Shown here piece by piece: positions 49,100 to 60,954 of a DNA stretch of 64,000 nucleotides (within the stretch, counting starts at the first letter, position 1; the number at the start of each line of letters is the position of its first letter). This DNA comes from Chelonoidis abingdonii (taxonomy: Eukaryota > Chordata > Testudines > Testudinidae): the NCBI RefSeq assembly GCF_003597395.2, contig NC_133770.1, forward strand, positions 19,326,117 to 19,390,116, in the 5' to 3' direction. The notes under the pieces are model-generated. The model did not search any database. It saw only the letters and a list, made by a program, of their open reading frames with translations, and was not told the origin of the DNA. Made by a program: the position numbers and the translations under genes.

Positions 49100-49208
49100 T
49101 ATATATATAAAAAAAATTCCCCTCTCACCCCTATGGGTGGTATGTGTCTTCCTCAACCTCGGGTCCTCTACCAGAGGCCTGGGAGTTTGAGGGTTCTGCG
49201 CAGTATCT
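49100..49208 (-). mobile_element. 3' terminus of an R2/R4-type LINE, minus strand
   Basis: Read on the minus strand, the bases after 49208 encode ILRRTLKLPGLW and then a stop, the C-terminus I know from this LINE family (restriction-like endonuclease group). About 50 bases of 3' UTR and an AT-repeat tail (about 49118-49090) follow. The bases to the right, from 49209, carry the same family's reverse transcriptase on the opposite strand, so the 3' end and the body are inverted relative to each other. Confidence 0.7.
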
Positions 49209-51619
49209 GGCACCTTGCCTACCTCACAATATGAGAGTGACACAAACTAGGAGAGTCATGCCGGCTCGGATGTCGCCCAGGATTAACAACGTCCGCACCA
49301 GATGTTGAGGAGAACCAGGACAATCTGACGATAGTGGGCTAACTGGAACAAACCAATTCATGGATGAGACAAAGGAACCTAGAATTGATGAATTGCATAC
49401 ACAACAGTAGACCTAATGAGAGGGGATATATGAAACGTATGAGGGGACTGTGGATGGACAAAAGACCTTACATCCACACTTACTGAGAAACAGCTATTTT
49501 ACCTCACACTTCAACATAGTAAAGAGAAGCTGCTCTCACAGCTTGGAAGACCAACTCCACATTACATCTCACACGTCAAAGACCTGGAGACAAGTGGATG
49601 TGCAGCCACACGCTGAAGCTGAAACTTCACTGCCACCCCCTCCATTGCAGAGCACAGCAGCTGATATGAGGCATAAGATCATGGAGAACTAGCTACAGTC
49701 AATCCTCGAGACCGATACCAAGGTCAGTGAGAAGTACCATCAGATAGTATGTTAGAAGATGCCAATAGAGCCCTCATGACATCCCTACTACCCATAACTC
49801 AAACATGAACTGGTATACGTTACGCCTCTGTAATCCTGGAGATGCTGGGTACACGATCAAGAAGAACAACAGTATGACCCACCTGGAAAATGAGGTGAGG
49901 ATAATAATCAAGGCGACTCGGAGAGAAGTTAGTCAGCTGGTGGAACTACAGAAGGTGTAGAGATAAGGATAAGACTCGCTACTGAAAAAATACAAGACCT
50001 GACTCCATCTGAAGCCTCTAAGACTGCTAAACAAAGCTCACAGCACTAGCTACCAGGCAGAGATACATAGAGAAGCAGAGCCAAAAAGTAAATGCCCTGT
50101 TCTCCAAAAGAACCATCCAAGGTGTACTCCCAATGCAGTGCAACAACACAATAACAGCAGAGCCACCACAGCAGAAACTGAACATAACTGGGAAGAACAT
50201 ATGGAGAAAAGAGAAGACTCATAACACCAGTGCAAAGGGCTGCAGAACCTGAGAACAGAGCACAGCAATCTCCCAGAACAGAAACCAGTCACCATCACAG
50301 TAGAAGACATCCAGCACGGGTCAAGAACATGAGAGCTGGACAGCACTGAACCAGACATGATCCACACCTACTGGCTAAAAAACTAACAGCACGTGCATGA
50401 ACGCCTAGCAGCACAGATGAACCAGCTGCTAGCAGCAGGCTCCCACCCAAACTGGCTAACACAAGGCAGGACAGTGCTGATCATGAAAGACCCCTGCAAG
50501 GAACAGAACTGTCAACTACCGCCAATAACTGCCTCCCCACAACATGGAAAGTCCTATCAGGCATCATAGCTGCCAAGCTACAGGACCACATGGGCCAGTA
50601 CATGAGCACAGCTCAGAAGGGCATTGGAACAACACCAGAGGCTCAAACGCAGTTGCTAGTAATAGAAGCAGTCGCCCAAGACTCAAGGTCTAGACAGACC
50701 AATCTGAGACAGCCTGGATTGACTACAGAACCTACGACTCAAGGTCGCACACTGGAATCTGTGAATGTCTGGCGCTATACAAAAGTCAACAGGACACTAA
50801 GGACCTCCTCACGAACTCAATGGGACTATGGAAGACAACACTAGAAGTCAACTCAAGCAGCTTGCACAAGTGGCACTCAAGTGTGCATATACCAGGCGAT
50901 GCACTGTCCCCGCTGCTTTCTGCATAGGCTTAAACCCTCAGCCAGAAATTCACACAGGACTGGATACGGGTACAGGTTCAGGAGTGGAACTACTATCAGC
51001 CACCTCCTCTACATGGATACATCAAGCTGTATGCTAAGAATGAACGAACATCGACTCGCTAATCCACCTAACGCGGATCTACAGTGAGGATATTGGGATG
51101 TCATTCGGACTGGAGAAGTGTGGCCGGATGGTAGTGAAGAGAGGAAGGTAGTCCAAGACTGATGGAGTGGAACTACCAGCGGCCACATAGCAGACATAAC
51201 AGACCAGCCTCCAAGTAGCTTGGCGTCCTACAGTCACATGGCAAACACGATGAGAGGCAAGGAAGACAGCAACATCCAAGTATCACCAAATAAAACAGGT
51301 CCTGAAGAGCCAGCTCAGTGGGAAGAACAAGATCCACGCCATCAACGGATCGCCTGCCAGTCATCAGATACCTGCCGGTATAGTGAGCTGGCCAAAGGAG
51401 GACATGGAGGCTGCCGAAGTGAAAACCCGAAAAGCTCTCACAATAGCACGAAGGTTTCCACCCAAGTCCAACACCAGAGACTGTATACCAGCCGGAAAGA
51501 GGCGGGCGGGCTGGTGAGCGTCAAAGCCACTGTCCTGATGAAACCGAACATCCAGGAGTACATCAGTAAGATGGCCCCCAAAGATGAGCTGCTGAGAGAA
51601 TGCCTGAGGCAGCAGGCAG
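49209..51619 (+). mobile_element. R2/R4-type LINE body, tandem copy 1 (2411 bp), frameshifted
   Basis: Reverse-transcriptase sequence is spread over several frames. At 50900-51018, GYGYRFRSGTTISHLLYMD holds the catalytic YMDD start at 51010-51018, after which the frame is lost by a one-base deletion. At 51480-51610, QRLYTSRKEAGGLVSVKAT and then MAPKDELLRECLRQ mark the region after the RT thumb. The endonuclease domain and 3' UTR are absent from this strand. Multiple indels mean it is dead. It repeats as 51620-54030 with about eleven differences. Confidence 0.8.
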
Positions 51620-54030
51620 GGCACCTTGCCTACCTCACAATATGAGAGTGACACAAACTAGGAGAGTCATGCCGGCTCGGATGTCGCCCAGGATTAACAA
51701 CGTCCGCACCAGATGTTGAGGAGAACCAGGACAATCTGACGATAGTGGGCTAACTGGAACAAACCAATTCATGGATGAGACAAAGGAACCTGGAATTGAT
51801 GAATTGCATACACAACAGTAGACCTAATGAGAGGGGATATATGAAACGTATGAGGGGACTGTGGATGGGACAAAAGACCTTACATCCACACTTACTGAGA
51901 AACAGCTATTTTACCTCACACTTCAACATAGTAAAGAGAAGCTGCTCTCACAGCTTGGAAGACCAACTCCACATTACATCTCACACATCAAAGACCTGGA
52001 GACAAGTGGATGTGCAGCCACACCTGAAGCTGAAACTTCACTGCCACCCCCTCCATTGCAGAGCACAGCAGCTGATATGAGGCATAAGATCATGGAGAAC
52101 TAGCTACAGTCAATCCTCGAGACCGATACCAAGGTCAGTGAGAAGTACCATCAGATAGTATGTTAGAAGATGCCAATAGAGCCCTCATGACATCCCTACT
52201 ACCCATAACTCAAACATGAACTGGTATACGTTACGCCTCTGTAATCCTGGAGATGCTGGGTACACGATCAAGAAGAACAACAGTATGACCCACCTGGAAA
52301 ATGAGGTGAGGATAATATCAAGGCGACTCGGAGAGAAGTTAGTCAGCTGGTGGAACTACAGAAGGTGTAGAGATTAAGGATAAGACTCGCTACTGAAAAA
52401 ATACAAGACCTGACTCCATCTGAAGCCCTAAGACTGCTAAACAAAGCTCACAGCACTAGCTACCAGGCAGAGATACATAGAGAAGCAGAGCCAAAAAGTA
52501 AATGCCCTGTTCTCCAAAAGAACCATCCAAGGTGTACTCCCAATGCAGTGCAACAACACAATAACAGCAGAGCCACCACAGCAGAAACTGAACATGACTG
52601 GGAAGAACATATGGAGCAAAGAGAAGACTCATAACACCAGTGCAAAGTGGCTGCAGAACCTGAGAACAGAGCACAGCAATCTCCCAGAACAGAAACCAGT
52701 CACCATCACAGTAGAAGACATCCAGCACGGGTCAAGAACATGAGAGCTGGACAGCACTGAACCAGACATGATCCACACCTACTGGCTAAAAAACTAACAG
52801 CACGTGCATGAACGCCTAGCAGCACAGATGAACCAGCTGCTAGCAGCAGGCTCCCACCCAAACTGGCTAACACAAGGCAGGACAGTGCTGATCATGAAAG
52901 ACCCCTGCAAGGAACAGAACTGTCAACTACCGCCAATAACTGCCTCCCCACAACATGGAAAGTCCTATCAGGCATCATAGCTGCCAAGCTACAGGACCAC
53001 ATGGGCCAGTACATGAGCACAGCTCAGAAGGGCATTGGAACAACACCAGAGGCTCAAACGCAGTTGCTAGTAATAGAAGCAGTCGCCCAAGACTCAAGGT
53101 CTAGACAGACCAATCTGAGACAGCCTGGATTGACTACAGAACCTACGACTCAAGGTCGCACACTGGAATCTGTGAATGTCTGGCGCTATACAAAAGTCAA
53201 CAGGACACTAAGGACCTCCTCACGAACTCAATGGGACTATGGAAGACAACACTAGAAGTCAACTCAAGCAGCTTGCACAAGTGGCACTCAAGTGTGCATA
53301 TACCAGGCGATGCACTGTCCCCGCTGCTTTCTGCATAGGCTTAAACCCTCAGCCAGAAATTCACACAGGACTGGATACGGGTACAGGTTCAGGAGTGGAA
53401 CTACTATCAGCCACCTCCTCTACATGGATACATCAAGCTGTATGCTAAGAATGAACGAACATCGACTCGCTAATCCACCTAACGCGGATCTACAGTGAGG
53501 ATATTGGGATGTCATTCGGACTGGAGAAGTGTGGCCGGATGGTAGTGAAGAGAGGAAGGTAGTCCAAGACTGATGGAGTGGAACTACCAGCGGCCACATA
53601 GCAGACATAACAGACCAGCCTCCAAGTAGCTTGGCGTCCTACAGTCACATGGCAAACACGATGAGAGGCAAGGAAGACAGCAACATCCAAGTATCACCAA
53701 ATAAAACAGGTCCTGAAGAGCCAGCTCAGTGGGAAGAACAAGATCCACGCCATCAACGGATCGCCTGCCAGTCATCAGATACCTGCCGGTATAGTGAGCT
53801 GGCCAAAGGAGGACATGGAGGCTGCCGAAGTGAAAACCCGAAAAGTTCTCACAATAGCACGAAGGTTTCCACCCAAGTCCAACACCAGAGACTGTATACC
53901 AGCCGGAAAGAGGCGGGCGGGCTGGTGAGCGTCAAAGCCACTGTCCTGATGAAACCGAACATCCAGGAGTACATCAGTAAGATGGCCCCCAAAGATGAGC
54001 TGCTGAGAGAATGCCTGAGGCAGCAGGCAG
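51620..54030 (+). mobile_element. R2/R4-type LINE body, tandem copy 2 (2411 bp)
   Basis: A second copy of 49209-51619 at exactly 2411 bp offset (for example YMD at 53421-53429). I counted about eleven differences, six of them single-base indels that cancel out; the disabling frameshift after YMD is shared. The copy ends at exactly the base where unit 1 ends, and the next base is the first N of the gap. Confidence 0.9.
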
Positions 54031-54055
54031 NNNNNNNNNNNNNNNNNNNNNNNNN
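54031..54055. other. Assembly gap (25 N)
   Basis: Twenty-five consecutive N. The true length and content are unknown. It separates LINE copy 2 from a tRNA-derived SINE. Confidence 0.99.
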
Positions 54056-54193
54056 GCGTTAGGGGGTCTTTTGCCCAAGGACCCCTACTGGAAAGTTGGG
54101 TACCAACCGGGATTTGAACCCCGGTCTCTCGTATCAAAGGGCGGTCTCCCGTATCAAAGGGCGGCGCTCTTAACCACTATGCTATCCAGCCAG
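54056..54193 (-). mobile_element. tRNA-derived SINE, minus strand, 3' end lost in gap
   Basis: On the minus strand it begins ggctggatagcatagtgg, then ttaagagc (pol III box A region), and has ggttcaaatccc (box B, 54109-54120). A non-tRNA body follows (ggtccttgggcaaaagaccc, then ccctaacgc) and runs into the gap. The anticodon-arm region holds a 20-bp tandem duplication (54122-54141 and 54142-54161, one mismatch), which rules out a working tRNA. Confidence 0.8.
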
Positions 54194-54918
54194 GAAAAAA
54201 CCAAATAGCTGTGGGAAACATTGAAGATAACAGATGAGAGAAAGTTGCCTGCAGAATCTTGATTCTACTCAATAAATTATTGCAGTCAAATTTAACTTCT
54301 ACCCACTTTTCCATGGTATTAGACAGCTAGAAATGATGCATATTTTGGCTAGAAGATCATCCACTATCTCTTATTGACAGGTGAGTAAAATTGGAACAAG
54401 GAAAAGCACTAATTAATCATTACTTTATGTAACCTTTACTAGGGTGTTATAGTCCTGACATTTGAATCCGACTTTGCAATGTTCATTTAAATACAGTGTG
54501 TTTTTTATGCAATGTCTTCTGAGGAAAAACATGCACAAGTAGTCGGAGTGGGATTTTCAAAGGCGCCTAACAGAATTAGAGGATCAAGTCCCACTGAAAA
54601 AAACCGTCTCAAATCATATTTACTCATAGAATACACCGTAAACCCAATTAACATGTCACATACCCAGGGGAGAAATTGTTGAACCATATGATAAATTGTT
54701 GGGCTCCCAGAAGCTCTTGTTGATCTCACTGGAGGCTTCTGCAGGCTTAGCACTCTTGAAAATCAAGCCATTTATTTAGGAGCTTCAGTATGGACTTAGT
54801 AGCCCAGCTATTCTTGCCTATGAAGAAGGATGTTTTTTATTAGTATTCTGGTGAATTGGTCTTTATTTCCTAAATTGCTTAATTTTAAAAGAAACTAACA
54901 GCTAGCAAACTTGGAATA
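54194..54918. other. No gene recognised
   Basis: Nothing recognised. Confidence 0.5.
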
Positions 54919-54926
54919 AATTAAAT

Positions 54927-55183
54927 CAGTGTTTCCCAAACTTGGGACACTGCTTATGTAGGTTCGGCCAATCACGGCTCCCACTGGCCAATGGGAGGTG
55001 CTGGAAGCAGCAGTCAGCACATCCCCACACTGCTTCCAGCAGCTCCCATTGGCCTGGAGCAGTGAACCGCGGCCAGCGGGAGCTGCAATCAGCCAAACCT
55101 GAGGACGGGGCAGGTAAACAAACTGACCCGGCCCGCCAGGGGCTTTCCCTACACAAGCGGCAACCCAAGTTTGGGAAATACTG
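54927..55183 (+). mobile_element. hAT-type MITE (257 bp) with perfect 8-bp target site duplication
   Basis: Termini cagtgtttcccaaacttggg and cccaagtttgggaaatactg are nearly perfect inverted repeats. The octamer aattaaat flanks both sides (54919-54926 and 55184-55191). The GC-rich centre is itself a hairpin: ccaatgggaggtgctggaag pairs with cttccagcagctcccattgg. Similar-looking frames on both strands come from this symmetry. Confidence 0.93.
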
Positions 55184-55191
55184 AATTAAAT

Positions 55192-55660
55192 GAACTACTA
55201 CTTCATACAACCCAGTGTATAGTCAAATTCTATCATCTACATTTGGGGAAGGGTGGATAACCTTATGGCCAGTAATAATAAAGATGACAAGGGTAACTAA
55301 ATCCAGAGTTTCAGGGCAGAAGACAATATTGCTGGGGTTTGCTTTTTTCTTTACACCCAACTGGTAATTGTGGAGCTGCATTGCCATTTTAGTGGCAGCA
55401 CAGTTATTTAAAAATTACAGTGGGAGAGGCCTTATGAAAGGGGATGCTTTAAAATACCTATTCATAATACTAATATTTGAATATAAGTAAATGGCTATAT
55501 TGGTGTAATATATCCCCTTGCAGAATGGTGTGTTATTAAACCAACTCTCCTAGAAAAATATAAGTAGTCAGATAGTAATATTTAGCATTTACTACCTGGA
55601 GTACTTTGTCTTCAGATCTCTTTAAAACAAAATATTCCACATGACATCCCAGAAAAGTAG
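55192..55660. other. No gene recognised
   Basis: AT-rich. Nothing recognised. Confidence 0.5.
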
Positions 55661-55760
55661 GTAAATTGTAATATCCTCAGTCAACCGATGTGGGAACTGA
55701 GACTCTAGGGTGAAGTGAATTGCCCCAAGCCACGCAGCAAGACTGTGGCATAGTTGGGAG
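55661..55760 (-). repeat. MIR SINE fragment
   Basis: Carries gatgtgggaactgagactct, then a gaattgccccaagccacgca motif, the complement of the MIR core (gggcaagtcacttaacc). Confidence 0.7.
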
Positions 55761-56181
55761 GAAAAGATGAGAGTTTCTTTCTCCCACTTTCATGCTCAGA
55801 CTGTGTGACCATGCTTTCTTTACTTCAAGTAATGCCCCATGTGGATAAAGGATATACAGTAACGTTTTCAAAAGTTCATGAATGACTTTGGAGTCAAAGA
55901 GCCTAAAGCACTTTGGAAGAAGGGGCGTGGGCTCCTAATCACTTAGACACTTTTGACATTTTTAACCATGATATTAATTTATTAATTCAGATTTCTGTGA
56001 CTTTTAATAAGATAAGATCCCAAGCTCTGGGCACCTTTGGGGCACCTCTAGGGGTCTTGACAAACTTTTAGAACACTCTTTGTAAAATAGACTCCAGCAG
56101 TTACCCTGAGATCACAGTACCACTAGAGCAACACAGATGATAAAACTTCCATATAAATCCCCACCAGATTTCCCCTACAGC

Positions 56182-56400
56182 TTCAAAAAGAACAGGAGTA
56201 CTTGTGGCACCTTAGAGACTAACAAATTTATTCCAGCATAAGCTTTCGTGGGCTACAGCTCACTTCTTTGGATGTATACGATGAAGTGAGCAGTAGCCCA
56301 CAAAAGCTTATGTTGAAATAAATTTGTTAGTCTCTAAGGTGCCACAAGTACTCCTGTTCTTTTTGCGAATACAGACTAACACGGCTGGTACTCTGAAACC
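56182..56400. mobile_element. Second palindromic Penelope-derived unit
   Basis: The left arm (about 56182-56278, minus strand) and right arm (about 56279-56400, plus strand) repeat the arrangement at 23956-24206, meeting with almost no spacer. The hammerhead-like cores are broken: the left arm has ccaaaga in place of ctganga; the right arm has cgatga and caaa for gaaa. The right arm is longer and reaches the gactaacacggctgg block. A 7-bp ctacagc occurs at 56175-56181 and 56406-56412 and may be a residual target duplication. Confidence 0.75.
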
Positions 56401-56554
56401 TAGAGCTACAGCCATTACCAGTGTGAAAAGAACCTTCAGGGCATGCTACATGACCTAACAAAGTCAGATTGTTTTGTACCAAGGAGATTGAAATTAGCAT
56501 GGAGTATTAATGATCGTAGAGTGCAGAAGCCCCAAATATGATCAGGCTCATATT

Positions 56555-56610
56555 CTGCTAGGCATAGTCTAAGAGCCAATCCCTGCCCAAAAGATCTTGC
56601 ACTGAAATTA
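56555..56610 (+). repeat. MIR-type fragment
   Basis: tctgctaggcatagtctaag, then aatccctgcccaaaagatct, matches the head of an amniote MIR-type repeat. Confidence 0.5.
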
Positions 56611-56949
56611 TTACATGTGCTATATGTCCACAGTGTTGTGTTTGTGGAGCTCCTAAACTGAGAGAACCTAAAATCTCAGTTCTTGTAGTGTCTGGGTGAA
56701 TTCTAGAGCAGTGTGTGGCTGTGTGTGTGGTGACAACGGAGAGCTGGGCTCATGTTCAGTCTGTCAGAGCTCCTTACTGTACATGGCTCCTGCTACCATA
56801 CTGTCTGAGCACCTCACAATCTCTATTGTAGTTAACCTTGCACCACACCGGTGAGGTAGGGGAGTGGATTAATAGTTAATAAGGAACCATCGGGATCATC
56901 TGGTCTGAGTTCCAGCATACCACAGCCCATAGGACTTCCTTAAATTAAT

Positions 56950-57085
56950 TCCTGTTTCCCCATTTTACAGCCTGGGAACTGAGGCACAGAGAGTCTAAGC
57001 TAATTGCCCAAGATCACACATGTCTATGACACAGTGGAGTATTGAATCCATGTCTCAAGTTTGGGCAGTTCCCTAATCACTGGAT
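56950..57085 (-). repeat. MIR SINE
   Basis: cccattttacagcctgggaa, then ctgaggcacagagagtctaa, gcccaagatcacacatg and attgaatccatgtctc, in the order of the complement of MIR. Confidence 0.85.
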
Positions 57086-58339
57086 GTTCCTTCCTCATTC
57101 TGAATTCAGTTTCTCACTTCCTTGCTTGATAGAGGCCAGGGCACTAGAATCTACGTATGTGCTCGGCTCCCTTGGGGAATGAGTTAGTTTTGTGTCACTC
57201 TGCAGGAGTACCTGCTAGACGGTCAAGTGTGGCATTAGTGAGCATTTTGAAGAGAGTTCCTTTTAATTTCCTGGTGAGCAGACGGTTTTGTTGATGGGAG
57301 TCATTTGAGAAGAAGGAAGCTTCATAAGGCTTGCAGAAAGGCCTAGGTTTGACCTCCTCCTAGCTTTTATAGCCTGGTGAGGTGCTCCGTTTTGTGCAAC
57401 GTGGGAGGACATTTAGGCCAAGAAAGTGTGTGGAGGCTGATGGGGAGGGATTCCTAGCATTGACAGTAGATGGGGGAAAAAGAATATTAAAAACATTTGA
57501 TGGAGCGTAAATCCCATCCTTTCACCAGAAAGCCATATAGTGTCTCTCTTTCCTTGTGTTGACTTTGGCAAATCTGCAAATAAAACTGGAGACAATGCCT
57601 GTGATGAAATATTTTGAATGGAATTTTTTCCCCTCTGGCTCTATAAACAAAAGCAGTTGTAATGGTGGCTAGACACAACCTGTTTGCCCTCAGAGCAGCC
57701 ACTCCATTTTCGAGAAGAGAAGTGTTCTGGCAGTGGGAGGACTGTGATAAATGTTGTTTTCAGGAAATAGTTTCCAGTTAAGGAAGATAGCTCTTTGCCT
57801 CTAACTAATGATTGCAAATTACTCCCTTCTCCTGGCTTAATAGTTCAGTTTTAAACATACTTACAATACCTGCTCTGCTCTCCTGGTTGTCTGAAGTATT
57901 TGTACTCTTCTGTAAATGGTTTTAGGGTTGAAGAACATTATTTTTTTCTTGTTTCCTAATTAGACTAATTGTCAATAATAACACCCTCCACCCCTCACTC
58001 CCCAAAAAACCCTACCCGATTTTAATATACAGTTAAGATTCTGAACACATACTAATTAGTAATGAGGAGATATGTTAGAACTGTAGTTATAAATGTTTGA
58101 AGCCTAGAAAATTCTAATTTAAGGGTAAATTTTTAAAAATTACACTTCTGGAAAGTCAGGATGGCCCTGCTCTGGGTCTGATTCAAGGTTGCTAAGTAAA
58201 GGAGGCTTTTGTCTGTAGGGCCATTGCCTCATTTCATGCAGAAGTTGGAAGGTGTGTAGTGATTGAAGCAGGGAAATATAGGAGAAGGGAGGTTCTTATG
58301 GTTAAGGTAAACTGAATGTTAATTCAACTGAATGTTGCC
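57086..58339. other. No gene recognised
   Basis: Nothing recognised. Confidence 0.5.
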
Positions 58340-58344
58340 ATGCA

Positions 58345-58690
58345 GTTCCTGTGTGATGCTGGGCAAGTCACTTAACCCAAACTTTTCACAGGTGGTCACT
58401 AACTGTGTCCTCCTCATTTTCCGGGTACCCGACTGTAGACCTTGGTATCTGAAGAGCTGAGCTCTCACAGCTGCAACTGACATCAATGGAAGCTGTTCCC
58501 TGAGCACATCAAGTGCTATAAAATGCTAAGTACTCTGAAGAATCAGGTTCTAGGCATCTCAAATCAGGGACCCAGAAATTAGTGGATATTCTTGACCTTA
58601 ATCTCTCTTTGAGCTTCATTTCACAGTCCGTAAAATGAAGATAGTACCAACCCCTCAACTCATAGGGGTGAGGTGGAAATAAATCTATTA
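58345..58690 (+). repeat. MIR SINE split by a fold-back repeat
   Basis: MIR core tgatgctgggcaagtcactt is at 58351-58375, and its continuation ctctttgagcttcatttcac, then gtaaaatgaagatagtacc, is at about 58602-58650. The 215 bases between form a fold-back repeat: cactaactgtgtcctcctca against an inverted gggacccagaaattagtgg, with gctgcaactgacatcaatgg near the centre. cttaa occurs at both junctions. Confidence 0.65.
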
Positions 58691-60950
58691 TGGTCTGTGA
58701 GACACAGATAGAATAGCGATGCACAACATTTGGAAATTAATTAGGAAAATAATAATGCATAGAGTTTAAGGCCAGAAATTCCATAGACCTGGACATGGGT
58801 GGCCAGGTGTAGTGGTCAGAGCCATGGTGGTCAGGAACTGGAAGCTAAGCAGGAGGGCAGGAGCAAGCCTGGGAACAAGGCAAGCATAGGAAGGAGTGAT
58901 CGCAGCTGTGGGTGTAGCATTCAGCAGCCCCTGTCTAAGTGCTACTGCTGAGTTTAAGAGCAGGCCTGGCAATGCCGCTCAGCAAATTGGGCAATCTGGC
59001 CAATTAAGAATTTCAGCTGCAGTTAGCTAACTGATCCCAAGCCCAGATGTAGGCCCACACTCCTAACCAGATCATCTAGTCTTACTTCTGTGTATCACAG
59101 ACCACCAGCAGCACCTAGCACCTGCACACTAAATCAAACAACCAAAATTAGATCAAAGTATTAGAATCCTCAGGAGATAGATTATGATATGCCATAGTCT
59201 GAAAATAGGAGGGATTGAGGTGCACCAGTGCTCAAGGACAGCATAATGGCAAAGACATGATTAATTAAGTGAGATTGTCATGAGGTTCAGAGTGCAATCC
59301 ACACCAGTGAGGGGCGTGTCACCAACCTGCCCTGTAACCTTGCTGCAGTTCCTAGCCTGTGATGCTCACAGCCAGCCTACAAGCATGTGGGTCACACCTG
59401 AAGTGACTGTATGCTTGACAGCCCTGCTTCAGCAGTTGTGACCGCAGCAGCCTGCCCACAGTCACACTCTGACTCCCACCAGCCTTGGTTACAACCACCA
59501 CGGTGACTCCAGCACACTCCCACTCCTCAGTTTTCCCTACACCATGTGCTCTGCAATATCCAGCCCTCTGTTGGACAGTTCAGGAAAATAATTGTTCGTT
59601 TGTTCCTTGTAAAGAGACAAAGGCACATCACAGCTTCCTAACTGGGGTAAATCCACCCTTCCCTGCAAACACAGCACTGAGTTGTCTTTTAGTAAAAAAA
59701 AAACCCACAAATTTATTAACAACAGGACATAGGTTAATGATGCCAAATAAAGGAAACAATGTTAGAAAGGGTTACAGGCAAATACAAGTGAAAATAAGTC
59801 TAAAATGTAATCTAGAAAGGTACACACTTTGTTCAAGGTGGTTTTGCATCTTCTTCCCAGCTGTGGCTGACTTTCCACAGAAGTACCAGATGCAGACTTC
59901 CCATGTCTTCTTAAGTCAAAGATCTTTGCCTGAACAGTTTTCTCATTTGTATTTAATTTCAAGAGGCTTCAATCCCTCCTTGGCTGAAGGACCCATTTTC
60001 TCAGTTTGCAAGAGCTCTGGCCTCTTGTGTCTGTCTAGTGATAGAGAACTTAGGGGTTCTCTGCCCTTCCCTTTTCACAGTCCAGTAAACCTTTGGAAAA
60101 GCATTTCGCTCAAAGTTCATTGACCTTGCTTCAAGAGGCAGGATGACTTCATGCTGTTCCTCTCATCCTGTGCTCTTCTCATCCTCCTGATGATTTCTGT
60201 GGAAATGGGGCCTCTACTGTTCTGGGGTCACATCTAGCTTAATTTCTTTAGAGACAAGTAGATAGCAGTGGGGTGCACTGAATGGTCAGGCCAGCTGAAA
60301 CCAAGTGTCTGATGCTAGTGAGGTCCCTGCCCTCTGGCATGGGGATGCCCATAGGCTCACACCAGCAGAGCACATGGTTTGGGGAAAATTCAGGGGTGCT
60401 GGGGTCACTGTGCTGGTTGTAATCAAGGTTGATGGAAGTCAGAGTGGGGCTGTGGGCAGGCTTCTGGGGTCACAGCTGCTGAACCAGGGGCACACGGACA
60501 CTCATGGTGTGACCTCCGTGCTTATAGGCTGGCTGTGAGTGTCCCAGGCTGTGAGTGTTGCTGCGAGCTACAGCAGCAGGACCATTCAGGCACCCAAGGT
60601 TATGGGGCAGGTGGTGACACCCCCCCTCACTGGTCTAGATTGCACTTTGTTGACAGAGAGAGTCTCAGTTAATCCAGGAAAGTGACTTGTTCTCTGTGCC
60701 GCAGTGGAAAGTGACAACCCCCCACCGCGCTCTCATTCTGTCCTGGTGGAAGATTCCTTCCTGATGCCACATACGGCAATCAGTTAGACCCTGAGCATGT
60801 GAGCAAGAACCAACCGGGCAAACATCTGAGACAGAATATGCCCATCCCATCCAGTGTCCCATCTCCAGCTGCAGCCATCCTTGATGCTTCAGAGGAAGGA
60901 GACCAAGCTCTGCCCCCAGAATACATGGTTGGGGGGAATCCCTTCCTGAC
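58691..60950. other. No gene; possible LTR-like repeat at about 59318-60240
   Basis: Bases 59318-60240 have an acaaatttattaacaacagg stretch in a setting like turtle LTR repeats, but matched ends and a target duplication were not found. The 212-codon frame at 59485-60123 has no domain and is rejected as a gene. Bases 60640-60950 may be CR1 3' sequence upstream of the next entry. Confidence 0.35.
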
Positions 60951-60954
60951 CCAT

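Noticed and set aside
49209..54030. CRISPR or satellite array
   Set aside because: Only two 2.4-kb units, both carrying reverse-transcriptase sequence; no short spaced repeats.
54080..54193. tRNA gene
   Set aside because: Boxes A and B are present but the anticodon arm is doubled and a SINE body follows.
59485..60123. 212-codon open frame
   Set aside because: No recognisable domain, serine/proline/phenylalanine-rich random composition, and a minus-strand frame overlaps it; probably within an LTR-like repeat.
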